Origin: Antennarius striatus
Taxonomy: Eukaryota > Chordata > Actinopteri > Lophiiformes > Antennariidae
Assembly (NCBI RefSeq): GCF_040054535.1
Contig: NC_090796.1
Location: 15,775,501-15,839,500, forward strand
Length of the DNA stretch: 64,000 bases
Direction of reading: 5' to 3'
The notes beneath the pieces were generated by a model, which worked only from the letters and a program-made list of their open reading frames with translations, was not told the origin of the DNA and did no database searches. Shown here one piece after another: positions 34,803 to 48,698 of this stretch. A program made the translations under genes and the position numbers. Within the stretch, counting starts at the first letter, position 1, and every line of letters begins with the position of its first letter.

Positions 34803-35109
34803 CAAGGCTGAACAGTGATTACAGCCCGACCCCGGTGATATTTGCGCGGGCCGTTCGGCACCGATATGAGAGCTGACCAAGAGAACCGGCTTAAAAAATT
34901 GACTTTATTCATCTTTGACTGATAAATATTTAATAAAGGGCTGCTGCAAGAAAGATTTGATCTGGCTAAAAGTCAGCGGAGAAAACAGGACGATCAGTAA
35001 AGTAAGTCCCAGAGATGATTTGGGGGGGTTTTCTTCCTGTTTGTTCATTTGGAGGTGAATCTCTGTGGGGCTCCACGTCTGTTGGCTGCAGCTGAAACAT
35101 GACTTATGT

Positions 35110-35710
35110 GGTTCTGTTATGACCCCCCCTCCCCCTCCCCATCTCCGCCACCCCCCCCCCCCAACCCCAGCTTTGGTTTCCCGACATGTGACACCCGTGG
35201 GTCCGGATGCATTGTGGTTTTAAAGCGGGCGGGGGGGGGGTTGCCGTGTGGATGACGCGTCATGAGATAGCGATGCAGAACTGATGGGCAGCTTTACTCG
35301 TGGGGGGTGTGTGGGTGTGGGGGGGGGGGGTTATTGGCTGAGTCAGACCACAGTTGGACTCCATCATGCACATGACACCTCCGCCCCCCCATCCGTCCAC
35401 CCCCCTGCTGACTGATCCTAAATGAACTCATGACTTTTTTAGGAGTCTGCTTCGATACGGCGGCTCGACATCATTTGGATAAATTATGCAGCATCTCCTG
35501 CGTCCAGATGAGGGGGGTTCAATTCACCTCCCCATCGGAGGTGGGGGGGGTCCACTAAATCCAGATGACTAAATCTGATGCCGGTCTTAATGCAGATTGA
35601 AAGGAAAGACATTATTGCGTGTGCTAATCTGCTCTAATCTCTGACCTCTGTGACCCCGAACAGCTCTGTTGACCTATGGAGGGGGGTGGGGGTTGGGGGG
35701 GGGGGTGTTC
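35110..35710. repeat. cluster of G-runs and C-runs
   Basis: Within 600 bp there are C-runs (for example 35125-35163) and G-runs of 8 or more bases (near 35230, 35325, 35545 and 35685-35705). Both strands therefore carry four-run sets able to form G-quadruplexes. No gene is visible nearby. Confidence 0.8.
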
Positions 35711-35856
35711 TTGTCACAGATGATTGCAGATGAATGTAAAACTATAATATTTCCTTACGGGCCCTGGGCTGAATAAACAAGCGGCGTCACGCGTCGACTG
35801 AACGCAGCTCACAGCGTCGCTGGAGGAGACGAGTTTTTTTTTTCTACGAACGCATC

Positions 35857-35890
35857 TTTGATTTATGGGCGCCTTTGATTTATGGGCGCC
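35857..35890. repeat. 17-bp perfect tandem duplication
   Basis: Two identical copies of TTTGATTTATGGGCGCC lie head to tail in otherwise unique sequence. Confidence 0.9.
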
Positions 35891-37758
35891 TGCTGACGGT
35901 CGCAGCTCCTTCAACGATGAATTTATTTTGCGTGAGAACAGGTGTCGTCTCCGGAGACGGCCAGATGAGCTGAGTGCCCCGCCCCTCCACTGCTGGAAAG
36001 GATGCCATACATCACAGGGGTCACCGCCCATTTTTCCTCCACAGCACACACACTTCAGAAACACACACACACACACCCCCCTGAGGGCATAGAACACAAG
36101 GAATGATGCATGGATGCGAGATGAGAACATGCAGCCGCAAGTGTTAGACGGAAATGAGCGTTTTTATCCATTTTTAAGGCGATATTTTGAATAATTCTTT
36201 GATTTCAGCTTCTGAAATGAGGATTTTATTGAGGTTTTTGCGACTGAATGTCGGATAGAACGCGAGAAACTAGGTCAGTTAATGGAAATGGGCCTCCCTT
36301 CATCAAACAAGACTGATTTCAAAATCAAAATCTGCAGCTGTATTTAAAGGTGACCGCAATCTGGATTTATTTTCTGCCACCGATTTGCACAAAACCCATC
36401 CGATATGCCCTGAAAATGAAGAGAAAATCCAAGAGGTCGAAATCCAGAAGCGGTTGAATTAAATCCATTCAGTTGTTTCCTGCTGAACCCACCCCCCAAA
36501 AAAAAACCCCAAACGGACCAGGAGTGAAGCTTTGCAAATGAATCCCCGGGGTGAGCGGTGATGCATCCTATTTATTCTAAACGTAAGCATCTCAGGATGA
36601 AGAGGCCTTGTGATGATGACTCACGCATCACCACCAAATGAGGAGCGCTTCATTCGCTCGTATTGATAAATCTCCACGTGTTCGCTGCATAGAAACGGTC
36701 TAATTGCCCGAACGCGACCTTGACGCGCGAGGAGAGAAAAGAGCCACCTTTTTTTAGTTTCCGGCGTACAGATAGTCCATCATCCGTTTGGAGGGGGGGG
36801 GGATCCACTGCAGGGATGACTGAATAACTTAGCAATGATAATATCTCTGTGGATGTGTTACCCTGTAAAGGTCTCCCAAAGCAATAACGCTTTTATATTT
36901 ACAATTTGGAACCAACCATTCACCTGAAATTCATATTTCTGGATACATTACAAACAGGACACGGACATAAAACCTTGAATAAACTTTTAAAAGTACAGTT
37001 ATTGAAATGTTGCTGAATTTTATGTTAAATGAGTTTGAAAAGTTTTTTTTTATTTTATTTTTTTTTATATGGGTCTTGGCTTGTCATTAAGGGATGAAGG
37101 CGGGTCCTGTAGACGTATCAACACTGACCTCATCACAGAAACGCAAATAACAAGAATTTAATGCAATTTGGAATATATTTAGAATTGATTAAATTAATTC
37201 TAATGTATGATTTTCAAAAAAAAAAGTGAGTTTTTAAACAAAATCAAACACATGTAAATGCATTAATAAAAAAATAAAAAAAATCAACTCTGCCATGAAT
37301 CATTTCTGTGTGTGTCTAGGAAACAAACCTCCTCTCTGTTTTGGGTTTTAATGAGCTGACAAAGGGATTCAAACGGAGAGTCAAGCATCAACTGCAGGTA
37401 AACATGGAGAGGGTATCTCCTGCTCCCATTTGTGAGGATTTAATGAGATCGTTAAATGGCGCAGTCGTCAATAAATAATAAATTATGACAGAGTGATGGA
37501 AACCTGTCAGTCAGGGTGCAGTTATTTCCACCCAGCTGGAGGAATCTCTCTGAAGCGAGTGGGGGGGGGGGGGCATATATTGTGAATTCTGCAGAGAGCC
37601 TCAGTGACTTTTCATTCATCTCACTTCAGATCTGGCGTGGAGGGATTACATTTCCTCTGCCGCTGATGAAACGGCTCGGTTAGTGGATCCACTTCTGATG
37701 TCCTCACCTTTGCATATATACTGTAGCTCTCTGCTGCTGCTGCTGCTGGGTTTCATAT

Positions 37759-37776
37759 ATATATATATATATATAC
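37759..37776. repeat. (AT)n tract next to a CTG repeat
   Basis: A short AT run follows a CTG run at about 37731-37748. Confidence 0.85.
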
Positions 37777-38403
37777 TCACAGGTTGTTGTTGTTCTTTAA
37801 AAAGCAAATCAAATTTTCTTCTGTTGTTCCTGCGAGGACGGAGAGAGGAATACATGAGGATTGTTTTCAGTCGCACTGCGGTGGCTGTATCTGCCAATCA
37901 ATACCCATTTCCATGCAAATAAGTGTGATTAAAGCTGATTTCCACGCGTGTGAGACCTCTGACGTGTTCCGGTCACAGATGAAACAAATCATTTGTTTAA
38001 TGCACCTCGTGTTGCATCATTTAAAACGTGGGTTGCACGTTTAACCAAGAACATATTAACACTGTTGTGATGGTTTAGCATCCTGCAGATTGACTGTCTG
38101 GATCTGGAACAAAGCATGCAGAGAGGCCCCAGCAGAGGGAATCACAGCAGCCGTTTCATTAAGCAGCGACTCAGGAGCCTGTATTGGATTTTTTTGTTTT
38201 GTTTTGGTGCTGATAAATCAGGAGATTCCAAAGAACAAAAGGTCAAAGCTCCTGTGAGATTCTCATGGAGAGTACAGTGTGTTAGTGAAACACGGAGGCA
38301 ATGTCCGTTGTGTGTAGTTGTGTACTTAATAAGCCCAGCCGTTATTATATCTGCATATTAAAAGATCAGGTGCGGCTTCCCAAAGATCCTTAAAAGGCCA
38401 AGC

Positions 38404-38683
38404 AATTCATTTAATTTCATTTCATTTCATGTCACTTTTATTTATTATTTTATTTTACTTCATTTCTCTATTTTATTTTATTTTATTTTATTTCACTTCA
38501 TTTTATTTTACTTCATTTTAATTTATTTCATTTCATTTCATGTCATTTTTATTTTATTTTATTTTAGATCTTTTTATTTTATTTTATTTCCCCTTTTTTA
38601 TTTTATTTTACTTCATTTTATGTCTATTTTACCTTATTTTATTCACTTTTACTTATTTTATTTTTATTTTATTTTATTTTTTT
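38404..38683. repeat. degenerate (TTTTA)n pentanucleotide array
   Basis: About 280 bp made of ATTTT/ACTTC-like pentamers with substitutions. It is almost pure T plus A on this strand. Confidence 0.9.
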
Positions 38684-40758
38684 GAGGGCAAAATGGACAC
38701 AATGGACATGTTTAAACGTAAACATGTCCATTGCTGTATGTCCTAACCTGAAAACACCCGTGTGTGTTACACATACACAGATATCACATATGACATGTTT
38801 ACATAATAATGTCACCACCTGTAGTGTCTGGTATATTCATTTACCAGTAAATGCTTATTTAAAGGAGCAAATTAGTGAAATGTCTTTTTGTCTATTAACT
38901 GACCGCTCATTGTAAAAAAAAAAACTTTTCACTCGTGTTTCAATCGAAGCTTCCAAGACAAACAGAGGTGGGCGTGAGCGGTCGGGTTGACGGACAGCGT
39001 CGCATTCATGGCCCGTAACTTTAGATTGTAAGCAGGACGGAACATTCGATCTAAAGACGGAAGAAAATGGAGCCGTCCACTTAGAAACGAGCCAAAATCA
39101 ACCTGTGCAACAGACGAGTCGGTTAAATTACAGCAGAAATACATCTTGGCCTCCATTTATGTGGTCTGTAAAATCTGGCTCTATTAAATTAAGGTGATTT
39201 GCAGCTCTGTGTGGAACCCAGCTGACAGCTGTCAACCTTTTGGACGAGTTTGTTCTCTACATAGAAATGGAAAAAAATGGGGGGTGGGGGATGCGATCCA
39301 ACAGGGCCCCCATCCACAGGTCTGGAGCAGGAACACAGGTGAGTAAGTCTGGTTCCTGATGTGTCCGTCACAGGCGGCGAGGCAGCTGCTCTATCCAGGT
39401 GCCAACCGGTGTTCCCCCTGCCAAGGGGGGTGACCTCACACACACACACACCCCACTTTTAACACTGAGACGCATTCATTCCGAGGTGGGACAATAAATC
39501 AAGGAGGAGGAGCGGGCCGGAGTTAGCAAGAAAGGGCAAAAGGAAGTGGAAAGTGTTGGTAAAAAAAAAAAGCGTTTTGTGCTCAGTTGCACCTGGGAAA
39601 TGGAAAATCCTGGTTGGACGGAGGGTTTCGCCGCAGCCAATGAGCTTGTTGCATCGTCGGTTCTGCATTAATGAATCTCTCAGTCTTTGAAATAGGAAAA
39701 AATTCTGTGTTCGACCAACTAGATGTAAAGCGTGGAAAAAAATATCCACCTTCTGGAGCCAGATCCGCAACCAAATTGCCATTTATTGAAATGTTTGGAG
39801 CAGGTTTTCGCGTTCAAAGAGTCACACATTAAGGGTCAAGCTGCTTTTTAGGTGTAATGACATAATGGGGAGACTGAGCTGCCTTGGCGGGGGGGGGGGT
39901 TGCACTCTGAGTGCTGTCTGGTTCGGTCCAAAGCTGAGCTGATATTCCATCATCCATTCAGGGGGCCAGTTCCTCCAGCTGCTGCCAGCTCCGCAAACAG
40001 ATCCAGTCTCAACTCAATTATTTTATTTTTCATTGCAGAGAGACTAAAGCACCAAAATAAAGGTATAATAAGGCCCTCTGGTGCATTCCCCCCCCTACCA
40101 GAGAGGAGCGACTGAAGCGGAGGTAAGACTTGGATCTGGATCTGACCCAAAACAGACTCGGGGTCGTGTCCAGGGTCACACTTCCCCTCCCGAGTTCCTG
40201 TTTCCAAAACACCACTTTTCCTTCCTCTGGACCAAAACCCGCCTCTCCTGCAGCATCAGATGGGAAATTAGCATCCAGCTAAGCCGTGAAAATAAAACTA
40301 CACGCATTCACACACGCTCCTCCTGCATCCCGTTATCCTTCCTGGGCTAATTCTTCACGCTTGTCCCATTTTCCGTTCTCCTGTATCGGCAAAGCCAAAT
40401 CGGATTCTTCCACTCGTTTTTCTTTTCATAGCTCTCTGAACGTCCTTTCAAGCAATTAGCTCAGACATCAACCAGCGAGCCAGGAGGAGGGCGTGTAAAG
40501 AAGATTTACAGCTCCAGCATCCAAATCCACCCTCGCGTCTCATCTCCAACCCACCCCCTTAAAGCTTTGGCCACCGTGCAGCTCTCAGCCCAAAAAAAAA
40601 AAAAAAAAAAGGCTTTTTATTGGCGGATAACAGCCGGTCCGAGCCGCTTTTTGGAGGGCGGGAGAAGCGAGATGATGCTCGCCGCTTCACGCTTTGAGAA
40701 TCCAGGATGTTCAGTTTGAGTGTGATCATCAGACACGCCCACAAAGGCCTCACATTTT

Positions 40759-40761
<3 letters not shown>

Positions 40762-40796
<35 letters not shown>
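40762..40796. repeat. (CA)n microsatellite
   Basis: CA run of about 35 bp that switches to GTGTGTG at its right end, giving a small dyad. Confidence 0.92.
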
Positions 40797-40799
<3 letters not shown>

Positions 40800-42942
40800 T
40801 GTGTTAAAGCTGTTTGTCAGCGCCCCAACAGGTTTATTTGGGGTCGTTACTCTTCCGCAGACATTACTTGAATTAAATCTGATGACTTACGCTCTTACGA
40901 GCAGGAACGCACATCTGTTCCCTTCCGCCGCTGTTTCTGATTGTTTTCTGTTGTTCGTCACTAAACCCCTGCTCGGCGGTTGATCTCTCGCTGGCTTTTG
41001 CATCCGAGCATCAGGAAGCTGCTGCTGCTGCTGCTGCGGAATAATTCACGTTTTTTTACGTGCAAAGTTAAAGACGATGCAAATTAAGACGCGAGTAAAA
41101 CCGAAAGTGTCGAGAAGTGAGGGGAGTTGTCGCCACGTCTCGCACAAGCGTTGGCACGATGGTGTTTTCATTCCTCTGTAAGAGTTGAAATAAAAAATAT
41201 TATTCTAAGAGACTAAAGGACAAATAGATGCAAATCAACAACTTAAAAAAATCATCGCTACTGAAGCTAATAGATAGCTTAGATCGAGCTAAGTTTACCA
41301 AACTTCCATAGTTTAGCATTGAGCATCCTTCACTGTGATAAAACAGATCCTGATTCTCGACCAATCACAGCCTGCAGACGGCCTTATAGTCTCCGTCGCC
41401 ATTGGTCAGCGCTGCAGAGCGTGTCGAGCTCTTCTGGGACAAAACACAGGGAATAAAAGATCATTATTTCCTCTTCCTAACTCGTCTTCACTCCAGTATT
41501 CCCAGAACTAACATCCTGCCTGATTCCACGTCCGTCGTTCCACCGGAACCGTTTCAAAAGCGAATAATAATAAAAGACAAAGACGAGAAAAAAAGAAAAA
41601 AAAGAAAAGCGGACTCAAAAAGAACAAGACGGCAGATCCTTTTTTCACAACGCTGAAGCTTTTTTTTCTTTGACCGCCAATCAAAAAACCAGATCTGACA
41701 CTTCAAACGGAATGGACGATGGCGAGCATCGGCTACGGCGGCGCTCCGTGTTGTTTAGCCACGCGTGCGCGGCGGGTGGGTGGAGCTACATGCTTCATGT
41801 TACCACGGATTTCTTCTTTTGATGGCGAGCATCGGACTGTGGGATCGATCGGTGTTTTCATCCGCCGCCCGTCATGAAGCGTTAATGGAAACATCATCTG
41901 GACCACGAGGGACCCGCACGCGGGCCTCTGAAGGCCTCTCAGGCCTGTGATTTCCACTACATGAAGTGTATTTGAACATACGCTCATGTTTCTTTAATGC
42001 GGAAAGCATGAGGGCTACATTTCACTGGAAACTGCTGCCTGGTCAGCGCCGATGCCCCCCTCCCATCCCTGGGTCGGCTCAAAAAGGAGAGCGACGCAGA
42101 GTTTCCTCAATGGCAGCTGCTGCATTTCCAAAAATAAAGTCAGGATGGTGGTCAGAGGTGGGGGTGGGGGGGACGAGTCGTCGGTTGGGTGGGTGAATCC
42201 GACCGGCGCGTCAGAAACCATCTGCGGCGTTTTACATTTTGCCGTGTTTTGGTTGGAAGTGTGACGATGGGGTCAAATATTCTTTTGAAATGACCAATGA
42301 ACTACAAACTGGTGGCAGTAGAGGGTTTTAGCATTAGCATAGCAACACTAGCATTTACATGATTCTTACAATTTGGATGAGAAAGGCTAACCGAACACAC
42401 CATTCCCAGATTTATGATATAATAACGTATGTTTTTATCCTAATTTATTGTACAGTAATATTTGTGGTGGACGGATGTTAGGTGGAGTAAAAATGACATA
42501 AACTTGATTTTTATTTTTTTTATTTTTGTATTTTTTGAAAACCTACGTATAATCAGGAAAAAACTTAAGTCAAAACAGGAAGTGGGTGTTTCTTAGCTGT
42601 AATATTAAGCCTGATGTTGACCATATAACCTTCTGGTATAACCAGAAGTTGCCGTAGGAGCTTGGCGCTCCATCCTGGTTGGAAGATTGAAGGTGAAGTC
42701 ATTTCTGTAAATCCACAGTACCTTAAAAGTCCTTAATTTCAACCTGAGGTGGGCTGATTTTACGTGATGCCAGAGAGCGCCCACGTGATTTATAATTAGC
42801 CATGGGAATCCCTGTCACGCCGTGAGGAGCGGAGATAGCAAAGCGGATCAAAAGAAGCTTCAGAGTCCCTAAAAAGCCTCAGGTAAGTATCTGCATGGCG
42901 CCGATAAAGAGCCAGATTCGGTCACACTTACAACCTCGGCTC

Positions 42943-42954
42943 ATGAATATTCAT
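42943..42954. promoter_or_regulatory. ATGAATATTCAT palindrome (POU-dimer-like)
   Basis: A perfect 12-bp palindrome similar to the MORE-type sites bound by POU-domain dimers. It sits in an AT-rich, repeat-free stretch between chst15 and oat. Role inferred. Confidence 0.25.
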
Positions 42955-43823
42955 AAAATGTGTCCTTAATTGCGGATAATCCCTTGTGTTTGCTTATTCC
43001 CTTTATAGCTAAAACATCGCACATGGGCACGCTGATCTCTGACCCTCACAAAGCTCTCATCTATCAGCCTCAAGTTGGATTCTGTAATCAAACCAATTTA
43101 TTTGATTAATGATGCAGCCTAAATGAACTGGTAATGTTTTTTTTTTTGGTTTTTTTAATAGCCCACGTACGTCCTGATTTCACATTCGTCAGTAGTCGCT
43201 ACCCACCTTTTAATGAACACTAGAAATTGCTCCACATTGTCAGTAAGACGCGCGGCTTTTCATTCGAGTGGGTTTGGCGTTGAATTTCAAATGGGGAGCC
43301 CGCTGAGAAATGTTTTATTGCATTATTAGCACATTCGTGCCTGAATCAAGCTGAAACGTGTTCATTTGTATTCTGCAGGTAAACACAAACCCAGCCAGAA
43401 TGCAGAGCTTCTGCAAAAAGGGCTGAGGAGGGTACATTTCCACTCACCTGTTTCAATGCACATATTCAATTCGAGCATAAAAGACGTGGAAGTTAAAAAT
43501 ATATATTTTTCTTTGCTGGGCTGAGGTGGGAAAGTTGGAAAGATGAAAAAAAAAGAAAAGAAAAAGTCATTCAGGCTTATGGAAACACTTTTCAAGTGTG
43601 GCTTGATGTCGCGATTCCTGCCTCTGCTTCTTCTTCTGCAGACGTAGCTTTCATCCCGCTAAAGACGGGTTAGAATATCCATGCTTATCTGCGTCATCCA
43701 CAGTTCAAGCCCAGACAAGGACTTGAATCGAATGCTTCTTGTCGACGGGTGTGCGAAGATCGGAAAATGTAGTGATTAAAAAAAAACCAAAATCATCAAA
43801 ATTATCTGCAAACATTTTTTTGG

Positions 43824-43837
43824 CCACTTGGGGGCAG
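43824..43837 (+). promoter_or_regulatory. CTCF-like motif (CCACTTGGGGGCAG)
   Basis: The plus strand reads CCACTTGGGGGCAG, 13 of 14 of the CTCF core (T for A at the sixth base). It points right, towards the minus-strand motif at 48685. Confidence 0.4.
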
Positions 43838-46242
43838 CAGAACGAGTTATAAAAACAATAATTCATACGATGACCTAATAACGTTTTTTGCAAGAAATAT
43901 TTCAAATGTGTTGTTTTTGGCTGTTTGGTGGCAGCCCAACAGTTTGCAAATTTAAAATTTGGAAAATGCGAACGAATTCCAATCCTAATCTCGTCAGACG
44001 CTCGCCTTCCTTTTGTCTTTTTGTCGCAGATAACCCTGCAATATTTTGTTTCTTTTCAAAGGTAATTTTGCATAATCTGCCCTTTTCTTCTTCTGGAGGG
44101 CAAGAGTCTTACTTTATTGCTGGCTATCATTTAATTTGAAATTCTTTGCCTCGTTTTGAGACAGAAAGGCTATTCATGACATCTCCTGACTTAAGTATCA
44201 TCTTATCAGGTCACTCGTTTTAAGATCTTTTCACTTAAACTCAGAAATAAAACACGCCGAGGGAAATTCTGAGCTACCATTAAGTTTATTTTACTCGGTA
44301 AGTGCTTGGAATGAGTGGTTTGACACATAATTTAAGATATTTCTCAGACTCTTACACCTAATTTTCTTTATTGCAGGAAATCCTGCCATGTGCAATTAAC
44401 TTTCTGCTCTGGCGGATGAAGTGTTTGTAGTGTGTATCCTCTCAAATCAAGTATTTATTTCCCATATTTAGATTCCGACAGCCTGAGGTCGAGGCTCTGT
44501 TCCATGGTTTCAGCATTTTGTGGGCCAGGGTTGGCAGTAGCAAAGAAAAGCTGGTGTTCGCGCCTCTAGCAGATGGAGCTAGGTGCTATTAATGGAGGCT
44601 TATGCTCAGAGAGACCTCCAGCTCCCACATGATTGTTTTTCAGAAGGTTACATGGAGGCATTATGGACTGGATCCCTCTGGGAAACACAGCAGAGCTTTA
44701 CTGATGCTGCCTCCTCCAGAAACCTTAAATTGATATTTTTTTCAAGCGAGCCCAGAAGCGAGTCATTAGTTGTGTTACCCGAAGCAGAACTGGACATCTT
44801 TTGTCTCCTGACAACCCTAACCTGTGACCTGTAGAGACAATAACAACAACAACAAAAAAAGAGACATGAACAGGATGGCATCCTCAGTTTGACCTGAAAA
44901 TATTTGGCCTTTTTGGAAACTGATCTAAATGGAAGGCGTCCAAACCTGAACTGGTTCCATCCATGATTCCAATCCAAGTTCAATAACAACTTTGCCTGAT
45001 TATGTGTACTTGTATCTCATTCTTTCACCCACTAGTAGCTGAAGGTCACCGGCCGACGGCATAGAGCCGATTTTGATTTAACAATCAAAATAACCAAAAC
45101 CTTAATTGCAACGGACATTAAATGTTATTTGTCAGCATCTGCTCTTCAATCATTATCATCATTTCATTCACACAGCTCGCCTCCCCGCAGGCAAACAGCT
45201 CACACCTGCCGCGAGGCGTGATGGAAGAACAGTCAGAGCAGAAATAACGTGTCTCTCTACCATTTCAACAGTCGCACTTTTGACTTCCAACCACAGCTGG
45301 ACCGACCAGCACTTTTTTTTTCTTTTTTTTTTGTTTATTGGGGTTTTTTTATATTTTTTTTACATGCTAGTAAAGACGATTTGGATCGGACTGCACCGGA
45401 TTGACGTCAAACCAGCCCTGTGCAGGTTTTTTTTTTCTGAAAACCCCCCATATGAGCGCTCTATTTGTTGATTCTAACAAATGGAAATATAATTACTGCA
45501 GGAACTGCATAAATGCATACTGAGTCAGCCTAAGCTGAGGGTATTAAAGGACTTTAACGGGGGGATAAACGCATGACAGACTCTTTTTCTTTCACCCGTA
45601 ATGCACACATCAACTTGTAATTTGATGTATTCATTATATAAAGCTACATAAACGCATTACAGTCCCGCTGCCGATACGGGCAGTAAATGATTTAATGCAC
45701 AAAAATTGAATGCAGTTATCCTGCAGCTGGAAAAAATTACAGCTTACCACTCATGAATTTAAATGCTGCACTTTTTTTTTTCTTTCTTGGTATGGGGGGG
45801 GGGTGCGGGTGGGAGAAGCTGCATCGCCTCTCAGACAGAGAGGCCATTAGTGGCAGAGAGCATCTCAAAGGTCGTGGATGGGGGGGCAGGCAGGGGCGGG
45901 CGGGAGGGTTGACATGGGGTCATCTATTTGTTGCTGTTGCTCACATCATGCTGGAAACACTTCCTGAATGCCAGTCAGACTGGCAGGAGCTAATGCTAAT
46001 GCGTCTAGACGTCGTTAGCGCACGAGTTGGGCGATGAAACGGTTGATTGATTTTTAATGGGCGGCGATTATGACAGTCGATCAAGAGGATCGCTGCCGTC
46101 GTTGCGGTTTCGCACTAATAAACCTTGAAGACTTGCGATGACACCACGGAAAATAGCTCTGATGATGTCATCGATGTTATGTCAGACAGACGTATTTTCC
46201 CAACATGGGGGTGAAAGGATGCATGATTAAATCTGGTGCATT

Positions 46243-46330
46243 AGGGCACATGTGTCAAACTCAAGGCCCGCGGGCCAAATGTGGCCCTCCACATCATTTA
46301 ATGTGGCCCGCAAGAGCATAAAAGGTCAGA
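46243..46330. repeat. fragment of a dispersed DNA-transposon-like repeat
   Basis: The sequence AGGGCACATGTGTCAAACTC, then AAGGCCCGCGGGCCAAATGT and ATGTGGCCCGCAAGAGCA, matches a terminal sequence I recall as very common in teleost and other vertebrate hAT-like elements. I could not find the partner end, so only a fragment is called. Confidence 0.55.
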
Positions 46331-48684
46331 GTGTCTAAAAATAAATATAAATATATTTGTTCTGTGCAACTGTAATGTTTGTAGCTGAAATTGAAAACAT
46401 TATATTCTTCTTTCACCTCTTTTATGGGTTTACCCTCTGCCTGTGTTCATATTCCTGACGTTTCCTTGGACGGCCATCGCTTTGCCCTCCATCTTTACCT
46501 TGTCATCCATCAGAGAAAGTCACTTCTGCTGTCACCTCCGCCCCTTCCCCAGACATCTGCGCCGCTCTACAATGTGCAAACACGTGAAAGGCACATCGGA
46601 GTAATTGGTGCTCTCCCAGCATGCCTTGCTCAGCATAATCAGCATCTGGATTGCTTCGCTGGATCAGCTATTCGGGTCCAGAAAGGTTTTACCGGGGAGA
46701 GAGGAGAGGAGAGGAGAGGGAGGCGATGCCTTCGCTGTCAACGGCGTGGCGGCGAACCAGCCAGGACCTCTCGTTCCAGCTGGCTGGGTTTGAGGGGGAC
46801 CCGTCTGAAAAATCCTCCACGCCACGCCGCTCTGAACACCATTCCACCTCCGTGGTCCCGATACCGCCAGAACGCCCGCCTCCTCACGGCTCCTGCAGGT
46901 CGAAAAAACCCCCAATTTTTCAGGCTGGATTCGTGTGTGTTTACCGGCGGTGGATTCTGCAGCTGGTTAAGGTTACCGCTGAGTGGACCGGGCAGGTGTT
47001 TTTTTGGGGTCCAGCCTGCAGTTGCGGCCTCCATGATTAGACTGTTAGAGATTTTCTATTTAGGCGTGGGCCAGTCGACTGGAATGGATTGACAAGAAAA
47101 TTGTCGGCACATGAATGGATTGATTACATTTTTCTGTCGGCTCGTGGAAAACCTGGCCGCGATCCGTATCTATAATATCAACAAAGACTGGGTGCAATCC
47201 AAACAGGCTCTCAGGAATTCGGTCTAAATATAGACTCGATGCACTCCTGGGTTTACAATAGCGGGAATTTCTGTTACTGGCACACACACCGCCGGTTTAT
47301 CTGACGATGCCGCATCATTATCTCGACTACCAGCGAGCTCCCCCGGTTCCTTCCACTCTCAAATCGGGAAAACGTTTTTTTACAGAAAGATTTGCGTTTT
47401 ATCTGCTAGTCCCTCACAAGTCCCTCTCTTTTTTTTTTTTCCTTTTCTTGAGCTTTGTTTGCACAACATTCCGTTGCAATATTTCATTAGATGGATCTCT
47501 TCTTCTACATTCTATAAACATATACTTAAGATCACCCAGGAGCGCGATGGAGATAATAGCACGGTGGGTTTGTTTCAGATGTCTCAAAGCGAACAAAGTC
47601 AAACGTTGTGACGGTAATGTGTGTTGTTGGATGTGTGTTTGGTGATATTATTATTATTCCCTTTGAGCGTTTCATTGTGCACGCCGTTCAAAAGCCCTCA
47701 TTTAAAATGCAGAGGCTCGGCTGACAGCTCTGTGTGCAGGCTGGATCCCCGGAGTTGTCTCTCCTTGCGTCTGAACCTCACCGAGGGGTTGAACCTTTGA
47801 AACCCAAGACTGTCAGTCATTGTTTCCTGCAGGTATCGAGTCAGAACTGTGTTGTTTTTTTTAAGCTACAGACTTCCTGGGGACGATAGAAAGACCCCGC
47901 ATTTTGCTGGATTTGAGCCGATAGCCGCGGGTTAGTAGCCTCCCGCTAGCAGAACAGGATTAATCCCAATGGCGATCCTTTGGGGGTAATTTTTTAAACT
48001 CATCAAATCGTTATAGTCGTTGGATGTCTTCACAGCTGCCAAACATATAGTGAATCAATCATGTCCATTTTTCAGTGCAAACATCTACTATAATAAAAAA
48101 CCTTCACCATCAGGTGTGCAAACCCATGTGGCGCAGCATTACAGAAGTGTCTCCCTCCAAAAAGACTATTTTAAGCGGCGTGTAAATACGGATAAATATA
48201 GGCTAGTCTGTTCCTATGGACTTGGCAGCAGCTCGGAACAGTCGGAGCTCTGTGCAACAAGGCCGCAGGAATTTCTCATGTTGTAATATGAAAAGCTGGT
48301 GGGGGGGGGCGCCCCTCAGGATGTACATAAGCTCCAGGTATAGGCCTGTCACCGAGGTGCAGGAGAGCCAGGATGGAAAAGAAAACTTCTCCTAGATTTC
48401 ACGGGTCTAGGGGTGGGGGGGGGGTTGTGGCACCAACATGGAGGTGGGAAAGTACAGTTACACTTTAAAAGATGTCAGCGCTGAAAATCTTACTTTGGTA
48501 AGTCTTTCTCTTCTCGCTTCCGTGACATATAATTGTCGCTGTTAAGGATTTTGAAACCTAACCTGACAGGGATACAAAAATCGAGCTTCAGCGTTTGGAT
48601 TCCGAAGTGTTGTTGCATTCATTAATTATGTGTTCCGATCAAACTGAAAAAAAACCCCCCACAAGTCTAGATCAGACGGCGTCG

Positions 48685-48698
48685 GCGCCCTCTGGAGG
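48685..48698 (-). promoter_or_regulatory. CTCF-like motif (CCTCCAGAGGGCGC on minus strand)
   Basis: The minus strand reads CCTCCAGAGGGCGC, 13 of 14 of the CTCF core (T for A at the third base). It faces the plus-strand motif at 43824. Confidence 0.4.

Noticed and set aside
46391..47092. Plus-strand open frame of 233 codons
   Set aside because: It starts just after a dispersed repeat fragment, has no recognisable domain, and its sequence is of low plausibility as a protein. Transcript data would be needed.
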